DNA from: DATNBU01 sp964476185
GTDB lineage: Bacteria > Desulfobacterota > Binatia > UBA1149 > CAITLU01
DNA: 64,000 bases
Assembly (NCBI GenBank): GCA_964476185.1
Contig: CAYYZO010000011.1
Location: 7,385 to 71,384, forward strand
Direction: 5' to 3'
Notes under the pieces: generated by a model
Database searches by the model: none
Told to the model about the DNA's origin: nothing
Seen by the model: only the letters and a program-made list of their open reading frames with translations
Made by a program: the position numbers and the translations under genes
Shown here: positions 36,624 to 46,553 of the stretch, piece after piece
How positions within the stretch are numbered: position 1 is the first letter of the stretch
Layout of the letters: each line of letters starts with the position of its first letter

Positions 36624-38066
36624 GTGCCGGGTCGCGACCTGACTCGTCCTGCCACCCTCGGCGATGCCGCGCGCGCGACCGGCGCCTCGCTGAACGGCGA
36701 CGCCGCCTCGGTCTTCGCGCGCGTTTCCACCGACAGTCGCACCATCGCCGCGGGCGACCTGTTCTTCTGCCTGCGCGGCCCGACCTTCGACGGCCACGAT
36801 TTCCTCGCCCAGGCGGGCGCCGCCGGCGCAGCGGGGGCCGTGTGCGAGAAGGGCCGCGCCGCCGCCGCGCCCGATGGCCTCGCCGTGCTCGAAGTGGACG
36901 ACACGCTGCGGGCGCTCGGCGACCTCGCGACGTGGCATCGCGGGGGATTCGCGGGACGGCTCGTGGCCGTGACCGGATCGAACGGCAAGACCACGACGAA
37001 GGAGATGCTGCGCGCGATCTTCCTCGCGGACTCCGGCGAGGGCCGCGTGCTCGCGACGCAGGGCAACCTGAACAACCTGATCGGCGTTCCGCTGACCCTG
37101 TTCGGGCTCGTCCCGCAGCACGAAGTGGCCGTGATCGAGATGGGCATGAACGCGCCCGGCGAGATCGCCCGCATGGCCGAGATCGCCGCGCCGACGGTCG
37201 GGCTGGTGACCTGCGTGGCCGAGGCGCACCTCGAGGGGCTCGGATCGATCGAGGGCATCGCCCGCGCGAAGGGCGAGCTGTTCGAGGGCCTGCCGGGCGA
37301 CGCGGTCGCGGTCGTCAACGCCGACGACCCGCACGTCGTGCGCGAGTCGGCGCGCTTCCCCGGGCGACGCGTCACGTTCGGTTCGGCCGGGCAGGTCCGC
37401 GCCGAATCCGTGCGCTGCGACCGCATCGACGCCTCGTCGTTCGAGGTGACCGACGGCGTCTCCCGCGCCCCGGTCGAGTTGCCGATCGGCGGCCGCCACA
37501 ACGTGCAGAACGCCCTCGGCGCGGTCGCCGCGGCGCTCGCCGCCGGGGTTTCGCTCGAGACCGCCGCGCGCGGGCTGTCGGCGATGAAGCCGCCGCCGAT
37601 GCGGATGTCGACCGAGCGGCTCGCGACCGGCGTGCTGCTGATCAACGACGCCTACAACGCGAACCCCGGATCGCTGGCCGCCGCCCTCGCGACCCTCGGC
37701 GGCCTCGACGCGCGCAGGATCGTGGTCGTCGGCGACATGCTCGAACTCGGGCCGGGGGCGGCCGGACTGCACCGCCGCGTCGGCTCCCAGGCCGCGGCGA
37801 TCTCGCCGGTGCTGCTCTGCGCGATCGGCCGGTTCGCGGACGACGTCGCCGCGGGCGCCGCCGCCGGCGGGCTGGACGCCGACCGGATCCGCGTGTGCGC
37901 TCGTCACGACGACGCGGCGGCCGAGGTTGCCAGCCGCTGGCTTCCGGGCGATGCCGTGCTCGTGAAGGGCTCGCGCGGATCGGCGATGGAGAAGGTGGTC
38001 GAGGCCCTGCGCGTGCTGTCCGGCGCGCCGCCGGACGAGGCCGCCGGGGCGGCAGGCCACCGATGA
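36624..38066 (+). CDS. murF: UDP-MurNAc-pentapeptide synthetase MurF
   Basis: A 480-residue Mur ligase that adds D-Ala-D-Ala to complete the pentapeptide. Motifs: STDSRTIAAGDLFFCL (N-terminal domain), TGSNGKTTTKEM (ATP), LNNLIGVPLTLF, EMGMNAPGEI, NDAYNANP (C-terminal) and VVVGDMLELG. The GTG start at 36624 has GGGGAGG five to six bases upstream; a longer frame runs back over murE and is not the start. The stop overlaps the mraY start by ATGA. No ddl is in the cluster, so D-Ala-D-Ala ligase must be elsewhere. Confidence 0.96.
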   Translation: MPGRDLTRPATLGDAARATGASLNGDAASVFARVSTDSRTIAAGDLFFCLRGPTFDGHDFLAQAGAAGAAGAVCEKGRAAAAPDGLAVLEVDDTLRALGDLATWHRGGFAGRLVAVTGSNGKTTTKEMLRAIFLADSGEGRVLATQGNLNNLIGVPLTLFGLVPQHEVAVIEMGMNAPGEIARMAEIAAPTVGLVTCVAEAHLEGLGSIEGIARAKGELFEGLPGDAVAVVNADDPHVVRESARFPGRRVTFGSAGQVRAESVRCDRIDASSFEVTDGVSRAPVELPIGGRHNVQNALGAVAAALAAGVSLETAARGLSAMKPPPMRMSTERLATGVLLINDAYNANPGSLAAALATLGGLDARRIVVVGDMLELGPGAAGLHRRVGSQAAAISPVLLCAIGRFADDVAAGAAAGGLDADRIRVCARHDDAAAEVASRWLPGDAVLVKGSRGSAMEKVVEALRVLSGAPPDEAAGAAGHR

Positions 38067-39139
38067 TCTACCACTTCCTGTACCCGCTCGCGTCCGAGTA
38101 CGGCTTCCTGAACGTCCTGCGCTACATCACGTTGCGCGGGATGCTCGCGGCGCTGATCGCGCTCTTCATCTCGCTGATGCTCGGTCCCTGGCTGATCCGC
38201 TGGCTGCGAAGCGGCCAGTTCGGCCAGCCGGTCAGCCAGTACGCCCCCGAGAGCCACGCCGCGAAGAAGGGCACGCCGACGATGGGCGGGCTGCTGATCG
38301 TCTCGGCCCTGCTGAGCGCGTCGCTGTTGATGGCCGACCTGACCAACGTCTACGTGCTCGTCACGCTCGGCGTGACGACCGGCTTCGCGGCCGTGGGCTT
38401 CCTCGACGACTGGCAGAAGGTCCGCCAGGGGCGCAACGCCGGGATCTCGGCGCGCGAGAAGCTGCTCTGGCAGTTCCTGATCGCGGCGGGCGGCATGGCG
38501 GTCCTGTGCATGAAGCCCGATTTCGACACGCACCTGGCCGTGCCGTTCTTCAAGGACCTCCGCCCGGAGCTCGGCTGGATGTACGTCCCGTTCGGCGCGC
38601 TCGTCGTGGTCGGCGCCTCGAACGCCGTGAACCTGACCGACGGCCTCGACGGACTCGCGATCGGGCCGGTCATGACGACGTCGGCGACGCTGGCGATCCT
38701 TTCGTACTGCGCGGGGCACACCTACATCGCCGACTACCTGTACATCACGTACGTCCCCGGCGCCGGCGAGCTGTCGATCCTCTGCGCCGCGACCGCGATG
38801 GCCGGCCTCGGCTTCCTCTGGTTCAACGCGCACCCCGCGCAGATGTTCATGGGCGACGTCGGCTCGCTGCCGCTCGGCGCGATGCTCGGCATGGTCGCGG
38901 TCGCCTCGAAGAACGAGCTCGTGCTGATGCTGGCCGGCGGCGTGTTCGTCGTCGAGGCGCTGTCGGTCATCATCCAGCTCACGTCGATCAAGCTGCGCGG
39001 CAAGCGCGTGTTCCTGATGGCTCCGATCCACCACCACTTCGAGAAGGCCGGATGGCCGGAGACGCAGGTGGTGATCCGGTGCTGGATCGTCTCGCTGCTG
39101 TGCGCGATCATGAGCCTGGCGACGCTGAAGTTGAGGTAG
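38063..39139 (+). CDS. mraY: phospho-MurNAc-pentapeptide transferase MraY
   Basis: A 358-residue, ten-helix membrane enzyme that transfers phospho-MurNAc-pentapeptide to undecaprenyl phosphate, forming lipid I. The active-site signatures are complete: KKGTPTMGGLL, VGFLDDWQKV (Asp-Asp pair), NAVNLTDGLDGLA (catalytic Asp) and MAPIHHHFEKAGW (His triad). Its length equals the E. coli enzyme (360). The start overlaps murF. A palindromic repeat, not the usual overlap, follows before murD. Confidence 0.97.
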   Translation: MIYHFLYPLASEYGFLNVLRYITLRGMLAALIALFISLMLGPWLIRWLRSGQFGQPVSQYAPESHAAKKGTPTMGGLLIVSALLSASLLMADLTNVYVLVTLGVTTGFAAVGFLDDWQKVRQGRNAGISAREKLLWQFLIAAGGMAVLCMKPDFDTHLAVPFFKDLRPELGWMYVPFGALVVVGASNAVNLTDGLDGLAIGPVMTTSATLAILSYCAGHTYIADYLYITYVPGAGELSILCAATAMAGLGFLWFNAHPAQMFMGDVGSLPLGAMLGMVAVASKNELVLMLAGGVFVVEALSVIIQLTSIKLRGKRVFLMAPIHHHFEKAGWPETQVVIRCWIVSLLCAIMSLATLKLR

Positions 39140-39144
39140 GCGGC

Positions 39145-39261
39145 GGCTGGAAAAGGGCCACGAGCCGCGAGCCGGCGAGCGGCGAGACTACGACGCCTCT
39201 ATGAAAGTACGCCTTCGCTCTCTTCTCGGGCGTCCGCCCTGCATCTGGCCCTTTTTGAGCC
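39145..39261. repeat. palindromic repeat family, copy 4 (reverse), between mraY and murD
   Basis: Ends GGCTGGAAAAGGGCCA and CATCTGGCCCTTTTTGAGCC are an inverted pair. Read on the minus strand it matches the family order (CAAAAAGGGCCAGATGC, then GAAGGCGTACTTTCATAGAGGCGTCGTAG). It starts 6 bp after the mraY stop and ends 7 bp before the murD ATG, filling the junction completely. Confidence 0.7.
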
Positions 39262-39268
39262 GCCGCTC

Positions 39269-40642
39269 ATGACTCGGGGAACTTTCAATACGCTGCGCTC
39301 CGGTGAGGGGCGGTCGACGCTGCTCGTGCTGGGGGTGGCGCGTAGCGGCGTGGCGGCGGCGAACGTCGCGGCTGGGGAGGGGTGGCGGGTGCTCGTGGTG
39401 GACGACCGGGCCGCGGACGTCGCGGGGCTGCCGGCGGGGGCCGAGCGGCTCGAGGCGGCGGCGGCGATCGCGCGCGTCGGCGAGGCCGACCTCGTGATCC
39501 CGAGTCCGGGCGTGCCGGGGTCGCATCCGCTGCTCGAGGCGGCGCGCCGCGCCGGCGTGCGCATCGCGCCGGAGATCGAGTTCGCCGCGGACCGGCTGGG
39601 CGGGCGGCTGTTCGCGGTGACCGGCACCAACGGCAAGAGCACGACGGTCAGCCTGCTCGGGGCGATCCTGGCCGAGGCCGGGGGCCGCGTGTTCACCGGC
39701 GGCAACCTCGGGGATCCGCTCTGCAACGCGGTCGGCCGCGACTGGGACGACGTCGTCGCCGAGGTCTCGAGCTTCCAGCTCGAGCACGCGACCACGTTCC
39801 ACCCGCACGTGGCGTCGATGCTGAACCTGTCGCCGGACCACCTCGACCGCCACGGCACGATGGAAGGCTACCTCGAGGCCAAGCTCCGGCTGTTCGCCCG
39901 CATGACCGCCGACGACTTCGTCGTGCTGCCGCAGCGCACCGACGAGAACGCCTGGTGGACCGCGCGCGCGGAGGCCGCGGTGCGGGCACGGGTTTCGCGC
40001 TTCGACGCCTCGGGCGCGGCGGCGGGCCGCGAACTCGGCTCCGCCGATTACCGCGTGCGGCTCCCCGCGCGCGGCTGGCCGCAGCTGCCGCACGACCTCG
40101 AGAATGCGGCGGCGGCGGTCGAGATGGCGCGCGTCGCCGGCGTGCCCCCCGACGCGGCCGAGCGCGCGATCGCCGCGTTCCGGCCGCTGCGCCACCGCCT
40201 CGCGCACGTCGCCGACGTCGCCGGCGTCGCGTACTGGAACGACTCGAAGGCCACGAACGTCGGCGCCGCCGTGAGCAGCCTGCGCGCGTTCGACGGCCGC
40301 GTCGTGCTGCTGGCGGGCGGGGTTTCCAAGGGTTGTGACTTCCGCGCATTGGCCGCGGAGGCCGCGCGCATTACACTCGTCGTCGCCTACGGCGAGGCGG
40401 CCGGCGAGATCGAGGCCGCGCTCGTCGGCTCGGGCATCCGGCTCGTGCGCGAGCCGGGCCTCGGCGCCGCCGTCCGGCGCGCGGCCCGGGAGGCCCGGCC
40501 GGGCGACCGGGTGCTGCTCGCGCCGGCCTGCGCGAGCTTCGACGAGTTCCGCGACTATGCCGACCGCGGGGCGTCCTTCGAGGGATGGGTGGCCGAGCTG
40601 GCGGGACAGCCGCCGGCGGAAGAGGAGGAGGTGGAAGGATGA
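39269..40642 (+). CDS. murD: UDP-MurNAc-L-Ala:D-Glu ligase MurD
   Basis: A 457-residue Mur ligase adding D-glutamate to UDP-MurNAc-L-Ala. N-terminal Rossmann-like UDP domain (VLGVARSGVAAANVAA), ATP motif TGTNGKSTTVSL (about 112), EVSSFQLE, LNLSPDHLDRHG, and the C-terminal NDSKATN and LLAPACASFDEF. Length normal. The ATG lies 7 bp behind a palindromic repeat and shows no Shine-Dalgarno, unusual among its neighbours. Its stop overlaps ftsW (ATGA), so murD-ftsW form a coupled pair. Confidence 0.95.
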   Translation: MTRGTFNTLRSGEGRSTLLVLGVARSGVAAANVAAGEGWRVLVVDDRAADVAGLPAGAERLEAAAAIARVGEADLVIPSPGVPGSHPLLEAARRAGVRIAPEIEFAADRLGGRLFAVTGTNGKSTTVSLLGAILAEAGGRVFTGGNLGDPLCNAVGRDWDDVVAEVSSFQLEHATTFHPHVASMLNLSPDHLDRHGTMEGYLEAKLRLFARMTADDFVVLPQRTDENAWWTARAEAAVRARVSRFDASGAAAGRELGSADYRVRLPARGWPQLPHDLENAAAAVEMARVAGVPPDAAERAIAAFRPLRHRLAHVADVAGVAYWNDSKATNVGAAVSSLRAFDGRVVLLAGGVSKGCDFRALAAEAARITLVVAYGEAAGEIEAALVGSGIRLVREPGLGAAVRRAAREARPGDRVLLAPACASFDEFRDYADRGASFEGWVAELAGQPPAEEEEVEG

Positions 40643-41796
40643 ACTGGAACTCGGACGCCCGGTCGATCGAAGCCGCGCTGGCGCTGCCGCGCGTGCCGGT
40701 GCGCGTTTCCGACCGCGCCGACTTCTGGATCCTGGGGCTCGTCGGCGTGCTCACGCTGGTCGGCATGATGTTCGTGTTCGGCGCGAGCACCTACATCTCC
40801 AACTTCCACTTCGGCGACGGCTACCGGATGATCTTCAAGCACGCCGTGTCGGCCGTCATCGGCGTCGGCCTGATGTGGGTGTGCTCGCGCTGCCCGTCGG
40901 ACTTCCTGCGCCGGCGCGCGTACTGGCTGTTCGCGGCGTCGCTGCCGCTGGTCGCCGCGACGCTCATCCCCCACGTCGGCATCGAGGTGAACGGCGCCAG
41001 GCGCTGGATCCCGTTCGGGCTGTTCAACCTGCAGCCGTCCGAGTTCGTCAAGATCGCCTACGTGATCGCGACGGCGGCCTGGCTCGACAGCGTCGCCGAC
41101 CGTGCGCGCAACCCGCTCTACACGATCGTGCCGGTGCTCGGCGTGTACGCGCTCGTCGCCGGCGTGCTGCTCGGGCAGCCGGACTTCGGCACGACCGTGC
41201 TGATCGGCGCGATCGCGGTGCTGATGCTGCTGCTCGGCGGCGTGCCGCTCTGGCAGCTGGCGGTCCCGGCGACCGGGCTGGCCGCGGCCGGCTTCGCGCT
41301 GGTCTGGACGTCCGAGTACCGGTGGAACCGGGTCACGGCGTTCCTGAACCCGGAGGCCGACCCCCTCGGATCGGGCTACCACCTGCTGCAGGCGCTGTCG
41401 GCGTTCGGGTCGGGCGGGCTCACCGGCGTCGGGCTCGGCGCGTCGGTCGCCAAGTCCGGCTACCTGCCGGAGCCGCACACGGACTTCATCTTCGCGGTGA
41501 TCGGCGAGGAGACGGGGATGCTCGGCAGCGCGGCGATCGTGGTGCTGTTCGGCCTGCTCGCCTGGCGCGGCTTCCGGATCGCGCACCGGCACAGCGACCA
41601 CTTCGCGCAGCTGCTCGCCGCGGGGCTGACGCTGATCATCGTCCTGCAGGCGACCATCAACATCGGCGTCGTGCTCGGCCTGCTGCCGACCAAGGGCATC
41701 GGCCTGCCGTTCATCAGCTACGGCGGCTCGTCGATCATGGCGTTCCTGTCGATCGCGGGACTGCTGCTGTCGCTGTCGCGCGAACTGCGCGAGTGA
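40639..41796 (+). CDS. ftsW: cell division SEDS protein FtsW
   Basis: A 385-residue SEDS-family membrane protein (about ten helices) that polymerises lipid II into glycan strands at the septum together with FtsI. Signatures: NGARRWIPFG and LQPSEFVKIAYVI, GQPDFGTTVLI, and the family box LLPTKGIGLPFISYGGSS near the C-terminus. The start has GGAGGTGGAAGG upstream and overlaps murD. The short tail after the last helix is usual. Confidence 0.96.
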   Translation: MNWNSDARSIEAALALPRVPVRVSDRADFWILGLVGVLTLVGMMFVFGASTYISNFHFGDGYRMIFKHAVSAVIGVGLMWVCSRCPSDFLRRRAYWLFAASLPLVAATLIPHVGIEVNGARRWIPFGLFNLQPSEFVKIAYVIATAAWLDSVADRARNPLYTIVPVLGVYALVAGVLLGQPDFGTTVLIGAIAVLMLLLGGVPLWQLAVPATGLAAAGFALVWTSEYRWNRVTAFLNPEADPLGSGYHLLQALSAFGSGGLTGVGLGASVAKSGYLPEPHTDFIFAVIGEETGMLGSAAIVVLFGLLAWRGFRIAHRHSDHFAQLLAAGLTLIIVLQATINIGVVLGLLPTKGIGLPFISYGGSSIMAFLSIAGLLLSLSRELRE

Positions 41797-41877
41797 GTTG
41801 GGAGCTGGCGAGATCCAAACGCACCTCTTGAAATGCAACGTCGAACGCCAACAGGCTCTTGAAAAATGGCATCACGT

Positions 41878-42003
41878 CAGGCTGTTCAAAAAGGTCGAGA
41901 TGCTAGGCGGACCGGAAAGCCGAGAGCGGAGGCGTACTTCCTGTACGTCGTAGCTCTCGGCTTTCCGGTCCAACGACGCAGATCGGCCTTTTTCAACAGC
42001 CTG
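41878..42003. repeat. palindromic repeat family, copy 5 (forward, best preserved), between ftsW and murG
   Basis: Outer ends CAGGCTGTTCAAAAAGG and CCTTTTTCAACAGCCTG are near-perfect inverted repeats. Inside them a perfect 19-bp stem, GGACCGGAAAGCCGAGAGC with GCTCTCGGCTTTCCGGTCC, flanks the core GGAGGCGTACTTCCTGTACGTCGTA. About 28 bp before it lies a decayed extra end (AACAGGCTCTTGAAAAATGG near 41850). It ends 11 bp before the murG ATG. Confidence 0.8.
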
Positions 42004-42014
42004 CTAACGCCCGC

Positions 42015-43124
42015 ATGAACCTCGCCGTCGCAGGAGGCGGAACCGGCGGGCACCTGTTCCCCGGTCTCGCGGTCGCCGAACTCGCGCGCGAGCGCGGCGT
42101 CGCGGCCAGCGTGGTCTTCTTCGGCGCCGAGCGCGGCATCGAGTCGTGGGCCGTCCCGAAGGCGGGGTTCGAGCTGGTCGCCGAGCGCGTCCACGGGATC
42201 GCCGGCGGCAGCCCGCTCGCGGCCGCGCGATCGATCCTGGAGATGCTGGCGGCGACCCGGCGCGCGCGCCGCGAGATCGGCCGCCGCGGCATCGACGTCG
42301 TGATCGGGCTCGGCGGCTACGCCTCCGCGCCGGCCGTTCTCGCCGCCCGCTCGCTCGGCGTTCCCGTCGTGCTGCTCGAGCAGAACCGCCGGCCGGGAAT
42401 CTCCAACCGCGCGCTCGGCTACCTGGCCACGAACGTCTGCACGAGCTTCGAGACGACGGCGTCGTCGTTCCCGAAGGGGAAGGTCGTCTGCACCGGCAAT
42501 CCGCTTCGCCGCGGGTTCGCCGTGCGGCCCCCGACGGAAGGGCGCGACCTGCTGCTCGTGTTCGGGGGCAGCGCGGGCGCGCGCAGCCTCAATCGCGCGA
42601 TGACGACGGCGCTGGCCGAGCTCGCGCACGACCGGGCGTGGCTCGCGGGCCTGCCGTCGGGACTCTTCCCCCCGGTCGTGCACCAGGTCGGCAAGCCGTT
42701 CGTCGACGAGGTCCGCGCCGCCTACGCGGAGGCCGGCGTGGCGGTCGAGGTCACGGCGTTCATCGACGACATGCCGGCGATGTACGCCCGGGCCCGCCTC
42801 GCCGTGTGCCGCGCCGGGGCGACCAGCATCGCCGAGTTGATCGCGACCGGGACACCCTCCGTGATGGTGCCGCTGGCGACCTCGGCCGGCGACCACCAGA
42901 TGGAAAACGCGCGCGAACTCGAGCGCGCCGGCGCCGCGCGCGTCGTCGTCGACGACGACGCTTGTGCGGGTTCGCTGGCCGGCGCCCTGCGGGGGTTGCT
43001 CGGCGACGACGCCGCGCTAAGGTCGATGTCGGATCGCGCGGCGGCGATGGGGCGGCCCGGCGCGGCCGAGCGGGTGCTCGATCTCGTCGTGTCGCTCGCC
43101 GGTTCCCGATCGCGCCGCGCCTGA
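42015..43124 (+). CDS. murG: GlcNAc transferase MurG
   Basis: A 369-residue GT28 glycosyltransferase at the inner face of the membrane; it adds GlcNAc to lipid I to give lipid II. The N-terminus AVAGGGTGGHLFPGLAVA is the lipid-binding glycine loop. IGLGGYASAPAVLAA, EQNRRPGISNRALG, the mid-protein FGGSAGARSLN and CRAGATSIAELIATGTPSVMVPL (UDP-GlcNAc site, with Glu) follow. The ATG is directly behind a palindromic repeat and has no Shine-Dalgarno. murC begins 19 bp after its stop. Confidence 0.96.
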   Translation: MNLAVAGGGTGGHLFPGLAVAELARERGVAASVVFFGAERGIESWAVPKAGFELVAERVHGIAGGSPLAAARSILEMLAATRRARREIGRRGIDVVIGLGGYASAPAVLAARSLGVPVVLLEQNRRPGISNRALGYLATNVCTSFETTASSFPKGKVVCTGNPLRRGFAVRPPTEGRDLLLVFGGSAGARSLNRAMTTALAELAHDRAWLAGLPSGLFPPVVHQVGKPFVDEVRAAYAEAGVAVEVTAFIDDMPAMYARARLAVCRAGATSIAELIATGTPSVMVPLATSAGDHQMENARELERAGAARVVVDDDACAGSLAGALRGLLGDDAALRSMSDRAAAMGRPGAAERVLDLVVSLAGSRSRRA

Positions 43125-43143
43125 CCGTCCGATCCCGGATTCG

Positions 43144-44628
<1,485 letters not shown>

Positions 44629-44644
44629 GCCGGGCGGAGGCGGC

Positions 44645-45619
44645 ATGTCCACGGACGCCCCGCTGGCGCAGCGTATCCAGGCCCTGGCCGAGCTGATTTC
44701 CCCGCTCGCGAAGGTCTCGGCGGCCGAGCCGTTGCGCCGCTTCACGACGTTCCAGATCGGGGGGCCGGCGGACCTGTTCGTCGAGCCGCCCTCGGTCGAG
44801 GCGCTGGCCGCGGTGCTCGGGGCCGCCCACCGGCTGCAGGTCCCGGTCACCTGCCTCGGCGGCGGCAGCAACGTGCTCGTCTCGGACGCGGGCGTGCGCG
44901 GCATCGTCGTGCGGCTCGGGAAGGCGTTCGCGTACATTCGCGAACTCTCCGCCGACGACGCCGGCGTCACGATCGAGGTCGGCGCCGCGACGCGCTTCAT
45001 CCGCCTGGCCAAGGACACCGTCTCGCGCGGCCTCGCGGGCCTCGAGTTCGCGGCCGGCATCCCCGGGTCGGTCGGCGGCGCGGCGCAGATGAACGCCGGC
45101 GCGTTCGGCGGCGAGATCTCGCAGACGCTCGCTTCGATGACGATGGTCACGCTCGACGGCGAAATTGTCGAAAAGCAGCGCGAAGAGCTGCAATTCTCCT
45201 ATCGAAAGCTGGCGTTCGACCGCCCGGCCGTGATAGCTTCGCTGCGTTTCCGTTTGCTCCGCTCGTCGGTGGGTCGGTTGCAGCAGGTCGTGGCGCGGGT
45301 TCAGGAAAAGCGCAGACGGAATCAGCCTGCCGGTTTCCCAAACGCCGGCTCGATCTTCAAGAACCCACCCGGCGAGTACGCCGGCCGGCTGATCGAAAAA
45401 GCCGGTCTGAAGGGAACGACGAAGGGAGGTGCCCAGGTTTCGCTGGAGCACGCGAACTTCATCGTGAACCTCGGGGATGCGAAGGCATCCGAGGTCCGTG
45501 AGCTGATGAGTCTGGTCCAGGAGGAGGTGTGGCGGAAGTGTGGGGTGTGGCTGGAGCCGGAAGTGCGACTCCTCGGCGAGTTCGGGCCCTCGGATGAAGG
45601 CGAGGCCGCGCTACCGTAA
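44645..45619 (+). CDS. murB: UDP-N-acetylenolpyruvoylglucosamine reductase MurB
   Basis: A 324-residue FAD/NADPH enzyme that reduces UDP-GlcNAc-enolpyruvate to UDP-MurNAc. TTFQIGGPADLFVEP and GGGSNVLVSDAGVRG (FAD binding), GLEFAAGIPGSVGGAAQMNAGAFGGE, FSYRKL (Tyr, type II specific), NAGSIFKNPPG and AGLKGTTKGGAQVS (catalytic Ser/Glu region) are present. The SYR-type motif puts it in the type II MurB group. Start ATG with GGAGG upstream. It overlaps ftsQ by 26 bp. Confidence 0.95.
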   Translation: MSTDAPLAQRIQALAELISPLAKVSAAEPLRRFTTFQIGGPADLFVEPPSVEALAAVLGAAHRLQVPVTCLGGGSNVLVSDAGVRGIVVRLGKAFAYIRELSADDAGVTIEVGAATRFIRLAKDTVSRGLAGLEFAAGIPGSVGGAAQMNAGAFGGEISQTLASMTMVTLDGEIVEKQREELQFSYRKLAFDRPAVIASLRFRLLRSSVGRLQQVVARVQEKRRRNQPAGFPNAGSIFKNPPGEYAGRLIEKAGLKGTTKGGAQVSLEHANFIVNLGDAKASEVRELMSLVQEEVWRKCGVWLEPEVRLLGEFGPSDEGEAALP

Positions 45620-46553
45620 AGCCAGGGCCGCGCTCGCCGCGTGGGTCCGCCCGCTGGCCGCCTCGCTGGCCGGCGTCGCGATCGTCGCCACCGGTGCGTG
45701 GGCCACGGTCGCCCGCGTCGTGCCGTACGTGACCGGCCACGACTACTTCCGCCTGCGCAGCGTCCGCATTTCCTCCGACGAGACCCGCGTCGCCCCGCAG
45801 ACGATCGCCGAGATCGCCGGCCTCTACGAAGACACCTCCCTCTGGGACGTCGAGCCCGACGAGATCCGCGGCACCCTGCGCGAGGCGAGCTGGGTCCGCG
45901 AGGCCGACGTCACGCGCCACTTCCCCTGGCAGGTCAACGTCGCGGTCACGCGGCGGCACGGCGTCGCCGCGGCCGTCGCCGGCGGCCGCGCCTGGCTGGT
46001 CGATCGCGACGGCGTGCTGTTCCGCGAAGTCGAGTCGGACGCCGCCGTGCCCGACCTCCCGTACCTGACCGGCTGGGACGCGCCCGAAGCGCAGGCCGAA
46101 CGCGCCGCGCGCCTGCGCTCGCTGCTCGCGGTGCTCGGGCAGGCCGCCGAGCGGCGGATCGACGTCTCCGAACTGCACATCGACGAGGACGGGGCGGTCT
46201 GGCTGTACGCCGCCGGCATCAAGGCCACGGTCCGGCTGGGCGACCCGGACCGCGCGACCGTCGGACTCGAGCGGCTCGCCATCGCGCTGGCGGAACTCGG
46301 GCCGCTCGCCGACCGCGCGCGCGTGATCGACACCGACTACCCCGGCCGCATCGTGATCCGGGGAGCCGACGACAAGCTCCCGGCGCTGCTCGCAGCGCAC
46401 AACGAGAAGATGGCTGCACTGCGCGATGCTGGTAGTCAGGCCGCTTCGGCGGTCGCCTCGTCACCGGCGCCGTCGAGTGGGGGATCGGCGCCCGCCCGTT
46501 CCGGGCCGGCGTCCACTGCGAACAAGGACGAGAAGGCAGGGCGCCGTGGCTAA
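45594..46553 (+). CDS. ftsQ: cell division protein FtsQ
   Basis: A 319-residue bitopic divisome protein. A basic cytoplasmic segment is followed by a membrane helix (about 15-45, AAWVRPLAASLAGVAIVATGAWATV), a POTRA domain (about 55-125; FRLRSVRISSDETRVAPQTI...SLWDVEPDEIRGTL) and the FtsQ beta domain (WLVDRDGVLF). The C-terminal 45 residues are Ser/Pro/Ala-rich. FtsQ anchors FtsL/FtsB. No ddl lies between murB and ftsQ. Its start is inside murB; its stop overlaps ftsA by 8 bp. Confidence 0.92.
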   Translation: MKARPRYRKARAALAAWVRPLAASLAGVAIVATGAWATVARVVPYVTGHDYFRLRSVRISSDETRVAPQTIAEIAGLYEDTSLWDVEPDEIRGTLREASWVREADVTRHFPWQVNVAVTRRHGVAAAVAGGRAWLVDRDGVLFREVESDAAVPDLPYLTGWDAPEAQAERAARLRSLLAVLGQAAERRIDVSELHIDEDGAVWLYAAGIKATVRLGDPDRATVGLERLAIALAELGPLADRARVIDTDYPGRIVIRGADDKLPALLAAHNEKMAALRDAGSQAASAVASSPAPSSGGSAPARSGPASTANKDEKAGRRG

